The notes under the pieces: generated by a model
The model's input: the letters and a program-made list of their open reading frames with translations, nothing else
Databases searched by the model: none
Told to the model about the DNA's origin: nothing
Position numbers and translations under genes: made by a program
Part shown: positions 1 through 5,740 of the stretch, one piece after another
Position numbering within the stretch: the first letter of the stretch is position 1
How the letters are laid out: every line of letters begins with the position of its first letter
Source of the DNA: Nocardioides guangzhouensis
GTDB taxonomy: Bacteria; Actinomycetota; Actinomycetes; Propionibacteriales; Nocardioidaceae
Reading direction: 5' to 3'
Length of the DNA: 43,601 bases
Assembly (NCBI RefSeq): GCF_004519545.1
Contig: NZ_SDKM01000038.1
Location: forward strand, 1-43,601

Positions 1-142
1 GCTGGTTCGGCCCGTGCTCGGCCAGCCGGCGTGCGGCCTCGTCCGCGCTCAGACCGCGCGCGACGTCCACGCCGAGTTCCTCGGCCACTGCCAACGCGTC
101 CAAGCCTGCTGGCGACCCCGGACGCACGCCAACCTGCGACAT
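1..142 (-). CDS. Cation-transporting P-type ATPase, N-terminal fragment (cut by window edge)
   Basis: The reverse complement reads ATG at 142 and stays open to position 1, giving 47 residues that begin MSQVGVRPGSPAGLDALAVA. Residues 30-47 carry GLSADEAARRLAEHGPNQ, the hallmark of the cation-transporter ATPase N-terminal domain (usually GLSxxEAxxRLxxxGPN) of P2-type calcium/sodium/potassium-like pumps. That family exports cations across the cytoplasmic membrane at the cost of ATP. An excellent ribosome binding site, AGGAGG, lies 6 bases before the ATG (about 149-154) and fixes the start. Everything diagnostic of catalysis (DKTGT loop, membrane helices) lies beyond the left edge, so the ion cannot be named and intactness cannot be judged. 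It reads away from the secreted-protein gene on the same strand. Confidence 0.75.
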   Translation of the reverse strand, partial: MSQVGVRPGSPAGLDALAVAEELGVDVARGLSADEAARRLAEHGPNQ

Positions 143-348
143 CGGCGCCTCCTGCCTCTCTCGCTACCGAACAACCTGCCAAGGAGGCCCGCCGTGGGGT
201 TCCCCCGAAGGGGGTGAAGCGAGCACCACTTCTTCGTGGGCCATCCCAGGCGCTACCGGCGCGATAACCGCTGGCGGCGACAAACGATCACTTGCCAGCC
301 CGACTCTGTGCAGTCCCGGGGGGAAGGACGGCACAGAGCGGCTCCCGC
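143..348. other. Intergenic region with a small GC hairpin
   Basis: About 200 bases between the ATPase start and the 3' end of the secreted-protein gene. It carries the ATPase ribosome binding site and a short perfect hairpin, CCCCC-GAA-GGGGG, at 202-214. The hairpin could terminate transcription of the upstream gene, but it has no T tract and the stem is only 5 bp. I see no supported gene here. Confidence 0.3.
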
Positions 349-1323
349 CTAAGGTGTAGAGACAGACACGACGCCGTTGGCCTCGAAGTCATAGGTCGTT
401 CCGTTGATCCGTAGATTGTCGACCGCGCCAGAGAATGGCCGGTAGCGTCCCAAGCTGATACCGACCGTGTAGATGACCGGATCCAGGGCGCCGTCATCGA
501 GGAAGTCCAGAAGCTCCACGAACGTGCAGCGAGGCCCGTCGTTCGCGCATTGAGTGCCCGTGGGAACGCTGGTCAGCCCCCAGTGTCGCTCAGGGTCGCT
601 CACGGCGTTGAAGGACGACCACACCAGGGGTGCACCCGGTGTCTGGTCGACCGTCGGATTGGCCGGCGTGTACACCATCGTGGCGTAGGTGTCGCCCGAC
701 AGCGAGTCGAGGCGCGGATTGATCTCGATCGCGATCGACGGCATGTTGTTCGGCCCCTGAGCATTGTTCTCCGGTGTCGTGAAGACCGAGTAGCTGACCG
801 CGCGGAGGTCGAGCACCTGGTCGTTCAGGAAATTGACCTGGTTCCCGAACGCCGTGGCGTCCTGGTCCGAGCCGGTGCGCAGACCGAGGCTGCCAACACC
901 GCCGGGCGGTGCTTCCGGGCCGTTGGACGGGCCGGAACGCAGGTAGGCGTCACCGTTGCCGATGACATTGCGGTCGATGATGCCCCAGTTGGGTCCGGGG
1001 ATGCTGGTGAGGTCGGACCTGGCGGCTGCGCTCAGGTCGTTGGTGGTGATGCTGCCGTCGGTGATCTCACTGGAACCCACGGAGTTCGGCGCGAGATCAC
1101 CCGCCTTGAGCGAGTTGTTGGTGACCTCGGAAGACCCGACCGAAGCCTCCTTGAGATCGGCCGCCGTGAGGTTGTTGTTCTTGACATCGACGGACTTGAT
1201 CGAGCCGTCCTTGATTTGCGCACTGCCTATGGTGGCTGCGGCCTGCGCGACGCCGGTGGCGATGAGAAGGAGCAGCAAGATCGAGAGGACAATGGTTCCT
1301 GGCGAACGGAATGCAGTTTTCAT
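349..1323 (-). CDS. Secreted repeat protein of unknown function
   Basis: A 324-residue protein. Residues 1-28 are a signal peptide: MKT, a Leu/Ile-rich core at about 12-24, then a likely cut after AQA. Residues 30-105 are an imperfect short repeat built on units such as VGSSEVTNNSLKAGDL and VGSSEITDGSITTNDL, with Ile/Leu/Val every few residues and DGSI/DL turns; such arrays commonly fold as elongated beta structures. The rest (about 106-324) is Asn/Gly/Pro-rich, with two cysteines in QCANDGPRC, and ends in a beta-strand-like stretch (DNLRINGTTYDFEANG). No catalytic motif is recognised. Its codons are visibly less GC-extreme than those of the core genes to the right, which with the transposon relic upstream suggests accessory DNA. 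The likely site of action is the cell surface or medium. Function unknown. Confidence 0.75.
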   Translation of the reverse strand: MKTAFRSPGTIVLSILLLLLIATGVAQAAATIGSAQIKDGSIKSVDVKNNNLTAADLKEASVGSSEVTNNSLKAGDLAPNSVGSSEITDGSITTNDLSAAARSDLTSIPGPNWGIIDRNVIGNGDAYLRSGPSNGPEAPPGGVGSLGLRTGSDQDATAFGNQVNFLNDQVLDLRAVSYSVFTTPENNAQGPNNMPSIAIEINPRLDSLSGDTYATMVYTPANPTVDQTPGAPLVWSSFNAVSDPERHWGLTSVPTGTQCANDGPRCTFVELLDFLDDGALDPVIYTVGISLGRYRPFSGAVDNLRINGTTYDFEANGVVSVSTP

Positions 1324-1355
1324 GAGGGATCCATGGGGGTTGGCCTGCCCGAGAC

Positions 1356-1380
1356 CATCAGAAGATCCCGGGATCTGATG
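1356..1380. promoter_or_regulatory. Inverted repeat upstream of the secreted-protein gene
   Basis: CATCAG (1356-1361), AAG, ATCCCGGGAT (1365-1374), CTGATG (1375-1380): a near-perfect dyad with a 3-base insertion in one arm, 33-57 bases before the ATG at 1323. It may be an operator or a hairpin in the 5' leader. No cognate regulator is recognised. Confidence 0.35.
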
Positions 1381-1670
1381 GGGCCCGAGGGGGCAGTCAC
1401 CCGCCCCGCACGGGTCATGCCTTGGCGCTCACCCGCGGCACCTGCTTGCCGGCGGCGGCGTCCGTTCCTGGCGCACGCTACTCCCGGAGCCGGATGGTCC
1501 GCTTCACCCGAAATGACTAGATCAGTACCCATTCCTTGTGTCGCCGGTGGTCCTGGCAGTGTCGGCTGTCTCGAGGGACCGGAGGAAGCTGTCCCGTGGC
1601 GCAGCCACTGCGGTCGGGTCGTCCCGGCGAGCCTCGGCGACTCGTTCGGCGACGACGGTGCGAGGAGTGA
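1381..1670. other. Region without a supported gene
   Basis: Several frames are open because of GC bias, but none has a convincing start, ribosome binding site or family motif. It lies between the secreted-protein promoter region and the decayed transposon and probably represents degraded DNA. Confidence 0.4.
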
Positions 1671-1674
1671 GCCA

Positions 1675-1757
1675 CCGATGCGGCGTCGACCGATGCGGCG
1701 TCTGACCGATGCGGCGTCTGACCGATGCGGCGTCGACCGATGCGGCGTCGACCGATG
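1675..1757. repeat. Tandem array of a 15-bp unit, GACCGATGCGGCGTC
   Basis: Five to six consecutive copies of GACCGATGCGGCGTC. Two copies carry one extra T, and the first and last are slightly altered (the last ends GACCGATGCACCC). The copies are contiguous with no spacers, so this is a micro- or minisatellite and not a CRISPR. It begins where the transposase-like reading frame to its right loses homology. Confidence 0.8.
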
Positions 1758-1858
1758 CACCCGACCCGGGCCGCGACCTCGACCACATCCGCGCCCGCCA
1801 ACACCGCACGGACCGCGTCCAGACGTTGCTCGACCGCCGACAACACAACCAGTGCCAA
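1757..1858 (-). pseudogene. IS481-family-like transposase, N-terminal remnant
   Basis: From ATG at 1858 the minus strand encodes MALVVLSAVEQRLDAVRAVL followed by AGADVVEVAARVG. This closely resembles the N-terminal helix-turn-helix of IS481-type transposases, in which a VEQRLxAVxxVLxGxxVxEVAxxxGVSR pattern precedes the DDE domain. After ARVG the frame runs directly into the 15-bp tandem array, and no DDE catalytic core follows in any frame, so the gene is dead. Family transposases are usually about 300-400 residues; only about 34 remain. The assignment is from motif resemblance. Confidence 0.55.
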
Positions 1859-1969
1859 TCCCGGCCTCCCTGAGTCCGAAACGCCCCACGGAGACGCCCC
1901 GACACAAGGTGCCGACCATGGCCGTGTCGCACATCAGCTGACGGACCCCTGTCGCACATCACCCGACGG
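1757..1969 (-). mobile_element. Decayed insertion sequence end (IS481-like)
   Basis: This comprises the transposase remnant plus the presumed left end of the element. Two near-identical 20-bp direct copies, TGTCGCACATCAGCTGACGG (1925-1944) and TGTCGCACATCACCCGACGG (1950-1969), lie 25 bp apart upstream of the transposase start, where IS481 elements carry TGTCGCA-type terminal repeats. No matching opposite end is found nearby. Two copies in the same orientation could be a terminal repeat plus a subterminal transposase-binding repeat, or the ends of two nested insertions. Confidence 0.5.
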
Positions 1970-2017
1970 AGCGCAGTCGAGCCCCCGCTCTGGTGTGAAC
2001 TTCTTTGCTCCGTCGAG

Positions 2018-2071
2018 GCGCCGGCTCCGCCGGCGCGGCGCCCTCCGCGCCGGGCGTGCGGCCTCCGGCCG
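2018..2071. repeat. Three consecutive hairpins with TCC loops
   Basis: GCGCCGGC-TCC-GCCGGCGC (2018-2036), GGCGC-CCTCC-GCGCC (2037-2051) and CGGCC-TCC-GGCCG (2059-2071) are all perfect stems. They form a highly structured, non-coding, REP-like stretch between the insertion-sequence relic and the tRNA fragment. Confidence 0.6.
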
Positions 2072-2201
2072 TTCCGGGCGCGAGGCGCCACCAGTACGGG
2101 GGCACCAACGGGGCACCACGGCCCAACATTGGCCCGGACAGCAGGGGACGAATCTCCTTCTCTTGAGCGGGAATCAGGCATTCTCACCACAGCCGCCGTC
2201 C

Positions 2202-2247
2202 TTGACACAGAAGGGGTCACTGGGTTCAAACCCAGCATCGCCCACCA
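2202..2247 (+). other. 3' half of a tRNA-Val(GAC): attachment-site-like tRNA remnant
   Basis: Starting in what would be the anticodon loop, the segment reads TTGACAC (loop, anticodon GAC), AGAAG (3' anticodon stem), GGGTC (variable loop), ACTGG (T stem), GTTCAAA, CCCAGC, ATCGCCC (acceptor 3' strand), ACCA. The 5' side of the anticodon stem (expected CTTCT) and the whole D arm and 5' acceptor strand (expected GGGCGAT) are absent: the upstream bases are CCGCCGTCC. The T arm also has one extra base, so it is not a functional tRNA. A tRNA 3' half that begins at the anticodon loop is the classic product of integrase-mediated insertion at a tRNA gene, although no integrase gene lies in this window. 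Confidence 0.6.
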
Positions 2248-2293
2248 GAGAGCTTCCGCAGGTGAGACGTCGTCTTCCCAAAGGGAGGCGGCC

Positions 2294-2336
2294 TCTCGTG
2301 CACTCCACGTGCCCGGGTCGCGGCCGGGCCACGAGA
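2294..2336 (-). terminator. Probable terminator after the AHSA1-domain gene
   Basis: Nested stems TCTCGTG (2294-2300) with CACGAGA (2330-2336), and inside them GCCCGG (2311-2316) with CCGGGC (2324-2329), lie about 110 bases beyond the stop of the minus-strand gene ending at 2443. There is no T tract, which is common for actinobacterial terminators. Confidence 0.4.
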
Positions 2337-2442
2337 TGCGGTGAGGTCTTTTCGGGTCGTACCAGGTGCCGGGCGTCACCGTGGGGATCAGTCGCGTCGG
2401 GCGCGCTGACCGTCGTCAGGCTGAGCATGATCAGGTCGGACC

Positions 2443-2967
2443 TCAACCGATCTCCATCTGCTGGTAGGCGGGCGTGAGCTCTTGCCAGCGTTCCTTCCAG
2501 CCGGGCGCCCCGGCGTCGGAGCTCCAGCCCTCCGGATGGACCGGGCCGTCGACCTCCAGCGACCGACCGAGATCCTCGAGGTGGACCCGCCAACCAGAGG
2601 CGTGGAACGGGAGATGCGCCATCGGCAGGCCGCGCTCCTCGACCACCAGCCGGGTCTTGGAGCCCTCCTCTGTCAGCCACGCCTCGATCTGGCCTTCGTC
2701 GTCCGTACCCGGCTCCGTCGTCAACAGCAGGTGGTGGGGCGCATCGCACACCTCGATGCGCGCCGGCCCGGTCCAGCTGCTCGTGAAGACGGTCTGGATC
2801 GTGCCGCCGACCCGCATGTCGCCGTCGACCCGGGCGATCCAGCGGGCCAGCCGCTCGGGCGTCGTGCACGCCTGCCAGAGGTCGCCGATCTCGGTGTCGT
2901 AGAGGTCCGCGACCCGGACTGCTCCGCGGGTCTCGTCGAGCGTTCGCATCGTCGCGATCGTGGTCAT
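2443..2967 (-). CDS. AHSA1/SRPBCC-domain protein paired with an ArsR regulator
   Basis: A 174-residue protein, MTTIATMRTLDETRGAVRVA and onward. It contains the START-like SRPBCC/AHSA1 fold signature: YDTEIGDLWQACTTPERLARW near the N-terminus (the usual xxVWxAlTdPexLxxW), then GGT, LLLTTEP and a C-terminal amphipathic helix with GWKERWQEL. These domains bind hydrophobic ligands, or Hsp90 in eukaryotes; in bacteria they very often sit directly after an ArsR repressor, as here. The ATG at 2967 overlaps the ArsR stop (ATGA), so translation is coupled; a longer in-frame reading would run deep into arsR and is not credible. Ligand and role are unknown. It is probably controlled by the palindrome upstream of arsR. 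Confidence 0.8.
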   Translation of the reverse strand: MTTIATMRTLDETRGAVRVADLYDTEIGDLWQACTTPERLARWIARVDGDMRVGGTIQTVFTSSWTGPARIEVCDAPHHLLLTTEPGTDDEGQIEAWLTEEGSKTRLVVEERGLPMAHLPFHASGWRVHLEDLGRSLEVDGPVHPEGWSSDAGAPGWKERWQELTPAYQQMEIG

Positions 2968-3281
2968 CGTCGTGCCTTCTTTCCTCGTGCGATCTCGGTA
3001 TGGAGGGCGTCGAGCCGGTTCTCCCAGAGCCGGCGGTACTCCCCCAGCCACTCGTCGACCTCGACGAGCGCCTCCGGGCGGAGTGTGTAGATCCGGCGCT
3101 GCGCGTCCTGGCGTACGTCGACCAGTCCGGCTTCCCGCAACACGCGGAGATGCCGGGACACGCCCGGGCGAGCGATCGGGAGTCCCTCGGCCAGCTCTCC
3201 TGCACTCGCCGGGTGGTCGCGGAGGATCTCGAGAACCGTGCGCCGGCTCTCATCTGCCAGCGCGTGCAGCACAGCGTCCAT
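2964..3281 (-). CDS. ArsR-family transcriptional regulator
   Basis: A 105-residue winged helix-turn-helix protein, MDAVLHALADESRRTVLEIL then RDHPASAGELAEGLPIARPG, with the recognition helix ARPGVSRHLRVLREAGLVD at about 38-56, followed by the wing (RQDAQRRIYTLRPEAL) and a C-terminal helix WLGEYRRLWENRLDAL. No metal-binding Cys pair is present, which fits the non-metal ArsR subgroup paired with AHSA1 partners. The start at 3281 is preferred over the upstream in-frame ATG (3359) because homology starts at MDAVLHALADESRR and a good -10 lies 6 bases before it. It overlaps the AHSA1 gene by 4 bases. It probably represses its own operon through the adjacent 36-bp palindrome. Confidence 0.88.
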   Translation of the reverse strand: MDAVLHALADESRRTVLEILRDHPASAGELAEGLPIARPGVSRHLRVLREAGLVDVRQDAQRRIYTLRPEALVEVDEWLGEYRRLWENRLDALHTEIARGKKARR

Positions 3282-3287
3282 GGCGCT

Positions 3288-3324
3288 AATGTAACCATAT
3301 GGGTACGTACCCGCAAGGTTACAT
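3288..3324 (-). promoter_or_regulatory. arsR promoter embedded in a 36-bp palindromic operator
   Basis: The arms are ATGTAACC (3289-3296) and GGTTACAT (3317-3324), with the inner dyad GGGTAC|GTACCC (3301-3312). On the minus strand TTGCGG (3311-3316) and TACATT (3288-3293) are separated by exactly 17 bases and fit a sigma-70-type -35/-10 pair. The predicted transcription start falls on the ATG at 3281, so the transcript would be leaderless. A dimeric ArsR bound here would block polymerase. Confidence 0.65.
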
Positions 3325-3352
3325 TCAATTTCCCGTGAAGATGTTGTGTGCT

Positions 3353-3376
3353 GGTTCAATTCTGGGATCGCCCACC
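3353..3376 (+). other. Second, degenerate tRNA-3'-end-like sequence
   Basis: GGTTCAATTCTGGG followed by ATCGCCCACC resembles a T loop (TTCAAT) plus the tRNA-Val acceptor strand ATCGCCC-ACC. The T stem no longer pairs and no upstream tRNA halves remain. It is followed by GCAGGTCAGAGACG and a terminator; a similar GCAGGTGAGACG follows the better preserved tRNA half at 2202-2247. Confidence 0.35.
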
Positions 3377-3406
3377 CGCACGTCTGCGCAGGTCAGAGAC
3401 GCAGTC

Positions 3407-3437
3407 AGGCCCCTCGCTCAGCAGAGTCGAGGGGCCT
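3407..3437. terminator. Strong intrinsic-type terminator hairpin
   Basis: GGCCCCTCG (3408-3416) pairs perfectly with CGAGGGGCC (3428-3436) across an 11-base loop and is followed by TTCG. It lies just beyond the stop of the minus-strand DUF1269-type gene (3485) and would also serve as the downstream terminator of a former tRNA on the plus strand. Confidence 0.7.
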
Positions 3438-3484
3438 TCGTGTCCCCGGAAGGGCACCAGCTCGGCCAGCCGATGCCTACTCGC

Positions 3485-4072
3485 TCAGTCGTCTGCCTTG
3501 GCGGCCTCCTCCTTGTCGGCCTCTTCCTTCGCTGCGGCCTTGATGTCCTCGGCCGCGACGTCGTCGATCGCCTTCTCCACGATGGCGTCCGCCCGCGCGA
3601 GCGCCTCGCGGAGCTTCACGGCACGGGGGTCGGAGACGAGGGCGACGATGCCCGAGTGGCCGGGCGCGATCGCGTCTGCCAGCTCCTCGGCCAGCTCCTT
3701 GCGGTGGCGCCGCTCGCGAACCTTGCCGGTGGCGGCCCCAGCCCCGCCCAGCACGGCGGCACTGCCCAGGATGGAGGGAGGGAAGATGACGCCGAGGGCG
3801 ATGCCCCCGACGAGCCCCCACCGGAGTCCGGAACGGGTGCTGTGGTCGGTGGCCTTCTGGATCTCCAGCTTCCCGTCGTCGCCGCGCTTGACGACGATGA
3901 CCCCCTCGATGGCGACGGTCCGGCCGTCCTCTACTGACTTCAGGTCTTCGTAGGCACCCCACGCCGCCTCCGTGTCCGCGAAGTCGGCAACCACGAGGGC
4001 GTACGCCCCGTCGCTCACCCCAGCGACCACGTCGTCATCGGACGGGGTGCCTGCGGTCGAGTTCTCTGACAT
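3485..4072 (-). CDS. DUF1269-type protein with glycine-rich hydrophobic hairpin
   Basis: A 195-residue protein starting MSENSTAGTPSDDDVVAGVS. Residues 20-75 form an alternating beta/alpha domain (YALVVADFADTEAAWGAYED; IEGVIVVKRGDDGKLEIQKA). Residues about 83-112 are hydrophobic and Gly-rich (GLVGGIALGVIFPPSILGSA), typical of the DUF1269 membrane-hairpin insertion. The second half has a GHSGIVALVSD strand and a highly charged Ala/Glu/Lys coiled tail. Homologues are stress-associated proteins of unknown biochemical role. The start at 4072 is chosen over an upstream ATG at 4216 because the intervening residues are Arg-rich and unlike the family. Probably a single-gene unit ending at the strong terminator. 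Confidence 0.7.
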   Translation of the reverse strand: MSENSTAGTPSDDDVVAGVSDGAYALVVADFADTEAAWGAYEDLKSVEDGRTVAIEGVIVVKRGDDGKLEIQKATDHSTRSGLRWGLVGGIALGVIFPPSILGSAAVLGGAGAATGKVRERRHRKELAEELADAIAPGHSGIVALVSDPRAVKLREALARADAIVEKAIDDVAAEDIKAAAKEEADKEEAAKADD

Positions 4073-4301
4073 GTTCGTTCCTTGCCTTGGTCCCTGTGTC
4101 TGGTCAGCCAGGTCAGCAAGTGCATCTTCCCGACCTCGGCTCCTTCGCCGGGGCACGTTCGTCGTGCCGAGGCGTTCACCCCGGACGGTGGCAGCCCGCG
4201 CGGTGTGCCGGGTCACCCGCTTCGGGCGAAGTGGCAGAAGCGATCACCCAGATGCTGCGTGGCAACCGACGCCAGCGGTCAGGCGCGGACCGTGCAGGCG
4301 C

Positions 4302-4391
4302 TCACCCTGGCGGCCGAGGATGCTGAGCACCTCGGCGGGCTCCTCGCCGGTGACCGTTCTCGAGCCGGGCCAGGGTGCTCTTCGAGATGCC
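4302..4391 (-). pseudogene. XRE-type helix-turn-helix regulator remnant
   Basis: The minus strand encodes GISKSTLARLENGHR, which matches the second and third helices of XRE/Cro domains (GISKSTLSRLENGxR is common). Immediately afterwards the frame turns into Arg-rich nonsense and stops at 4302. A neighbouring frame reads EEPAEVLSILGRQGERL, which hints at a frameshift. Nothing before GISK resembles the first helices. Intact XRE/cupin regulators of about 180-200 residues commonly lie divergently from thioredoxin-reductase-like genes, so this is probably the eroded regulator of the gene at 4500. Confidence 0.4.
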
Positions 4392-4451
4392 GGCGGGAGC
4401 GGGTCCGTCGTACGCGTGGTCATCCGCACACTGGACCGCGGTTCCCGGAAA

Positions 4452-4469
4452 CGGCAACAAACGTTGCCG
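4452..4469. promoter_or_regulatory. Perfect inverted repeat, putative operator
   Basis: CGGCAAC (4452-4458) - AAAC - GTTGCCG (4463-4469), ending 31 bases before the ATG at 4500. Its size and spacing suit a dimeric XRE regulator, and it lies between the XRE remnant and the flavoprotein gene. Confidence 0.55.
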
Positions 4470-4499
4470 CGGGCGCGGCGACGGCGGAGTCTGGTCGAC

Positions 4500-5453
4500 A
4501 TGAACGAGGTCGACATGAACGAGTACGACGTGGCAGTGGTCGGCGGCGGAGCCGCCGGCCTGTCCGCAGCCCTGGTCCTCACCCGCGCCCGGCGCCGGGT
4601 GGTCGTGGTCGACGCGGGAGCCCCCCGCAACGCCCCGGCCGCCCACATGCACGGGTTCCTCGGGTGGGACGGTGCCCCGCCGTCGACGCTGCTCGCCCGG
4701 GGCCGCGACGAGGTCGCGTCGTACGGCGGGGAGCTGGTCGACGGCACGGTCACCGCCGCCACGCCCGCCGAGGACGGGACCTCCTTCGAGGCGGTCCTCG
4801 GCGACGGGCGGCGGCTCCGGGCGCGCCGGCTGCTGGTCACCACCGGGCTGCGCGACGAGCTCCCCGACGTACCCGGCGTGGTCGAGCGGTGGGGGCGCGA
4901 CCTGCTGCACTGCCCGTACTGCCACGGGTACGAGGTCCGCGACCAGCCGCTCGGCGTCCTCGGCGGAACGCCGGAGGCGGTCCAGCACGCCCTGCTGGTG
5001 CGCCAGTGGTCCCCCGACGTCGTCTACTTCCCCCACACCGACGAACCGACCACCGAGGAGCGCGAGCTGCTGCTCGCCAGCGCCGTCGGCGTGGTCGACG
5101 GCCCGGTGGCGCGGCTGGTCGTCCAGGACGACCGGCTCACCGGCGTCGAGCTCGGGTCCGGTCGGCTCGTGCCGCGGGCGGCCGTGTTCGTGCGACCCCG
5201 GATGGTCCCGAACGCCGACCTGCTCACCAGTCTCGGCTGTGCCGCCCACGACAACGGCTGGGTGGTCGCCGACGGTGTCGGCCGGACCAGCACGCCCGGC
5301 GTCTGGGTCGCCGGCAACGCGGTCAACCCCCGCGCCCAGGTCGTCACCGCGGCCGGCGAGGGCTCGGCCGCGGCGATCGCGATCAACACCGACCTCGTCG
5401 AGCAGGACGCGGCGCTCGCCGTCGACCGGCTCCGGGCCGGCCTCCCCCTCTGA
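4500..5453 (+). CDS. Thioredoxin-reductase-like FAD/NAD(P)-dependent oxidoreductase
   Basis: A 317-residue flavoprotein. Residues 10-40 are the FAD Rossmann motif (VAVVGGGAAGLSAALVL ending in the acidic VVVD), C138-P-Y-C141 in LLHCPYCHGYEV is the redox-active CxxC in the position used by thioredoxin reductases, and WVAGNAVNPRAQVVTAAGEG near the C-terminus is the second FAD-binding motif. The usual second GxGxxA/G NAD(P) motif is modified (GVLGGTPEAVQHALL). It probably transfers electrons from NAD(P)H to a disulfide or small-molecule substrate in the cytosol. The start is ambiguous: a 15-bp duplication (GTCGACATGAACGAG twice, 4494-4523) creates ATGs at 4500 and 4515. I chose 4500 because GGCGGAG lies 10 bases before it. 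Control through the inverted repeat at 4452-4469 is likely. Confidence 0.85.
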   Translation: MNEVDMNEYDVAVVGGGAAGLSAALVLTRARRRVVVVDAGAPRNAPAAHMHGFLGWDGAPPSTLLARGRDEVASYGGELVDGTVTAATPAEDGTSFEAVLGDGRRLRARRLLVTTGLRDELPDVPGVVERWGRDLLHCPYCHGYEVRDQPLGVLGGTPEAVQHALLVRQWSPDVVYFPHTDEPTTEERELLLASAVGVVDGPVARLVVQDDRLTGVELGSGRLVPRAAVFVRPRMVPNADLLTSLGCAAHDNGWVVADGVGRTSTPGVWVAGNAVNPRAQVVTAAGEGSAAAIAINTDLVEQDAALAVDRLRAGLPL

Positions 5454-5497
5454 ACAGCCCCTCCGAACCCGCACCACCCGACCCCAGGAGTTCAGCC

Positions 5498-5740
5498 ATG
5501 CCCACCCACCGCCCTGCCCCGCTGCCGCCCCCGAGCAAGCACCAGCTCGCGTTGATGATCTGGGTCGCGGTGTTCCCGACGCTCACCGTGCTCAACCTGC
5601 TGCTCGGCGACGTCCTGCGCGACCTGCCCGCCGTCGTGCGGACCTTCGTGCTGGCCACGGTCGCGGTCCCGATCGTGATCTACGGCCTCATGCCCCGGCT
5701 GCACCGGCTCCGGGCCCGGCTCCTCACCCGGGCGGTCTGA
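5498..5740 (+). CDS. Small two-helix membrane protein, resembling the C-terminal module of some monooxygenases
   Basis: An 80-residue protein from ATG 5498 with CAGGAG 7 bases upstream. Two hydrophobic helices lie at about 15-33 (HQLALMIWVAVFPTLTVLNL) and 45-65 (VVRTFVLATVAVPIVIYGLM), and the tail is basic (RLHRLRARLLTRAV). The pattern matches the membrane module at the C-terminus of certain antibiotic-biosynthesis-monooxygenase-domain proteins (LAVFPxLTLLN...LVLTxxxVPxMxYxxMP), here standing alone without the enzyme. It is 44 bases after the flavoprotein and probably cotranscribed with it, perhaps as an inner-membrane partner. Its 3' end overlaps the convergent protease gene by 17 bases. Confidence 0.65.
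   Translation: MPTHRPAPLPPPSKHQLALMIWVAVFPTLTVLNLLLGDVLRDLPAVVRTFVLATVAVPIVIYGLMPRLHRLRARLLTRAV

Larger units (their letters stand above)
4073..4499. other. Divergent intergenic region with decayed regulator and operator
   Basis: About 430 bases between two divergent genes. It contains the XRE remnant (4302-4391) and a perfect inverted repeat (4452-4469), described separately. No other coding signal is supported. Confidence 0.4.

Noticed and set aside
1675..1757. CRISPR array
   Set aside because: Units of 15-16 bp are directly adjacent with no spacers, and there are no cas genes in the window.
550..1941. Plus-strand 463-codon open frame across the secreted protein and the tandem repeat
   Set aside because: Composition is that of a shadow frame, it crosses the signal-peptide gene and the 15-bp array, and it has no recognisable domain.
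2175..2247. Functional tRNA gene
   Set aside because: The 5' acceptor strand, D arm and 5' anticodon stem are missing, and the T arm has an extra base.
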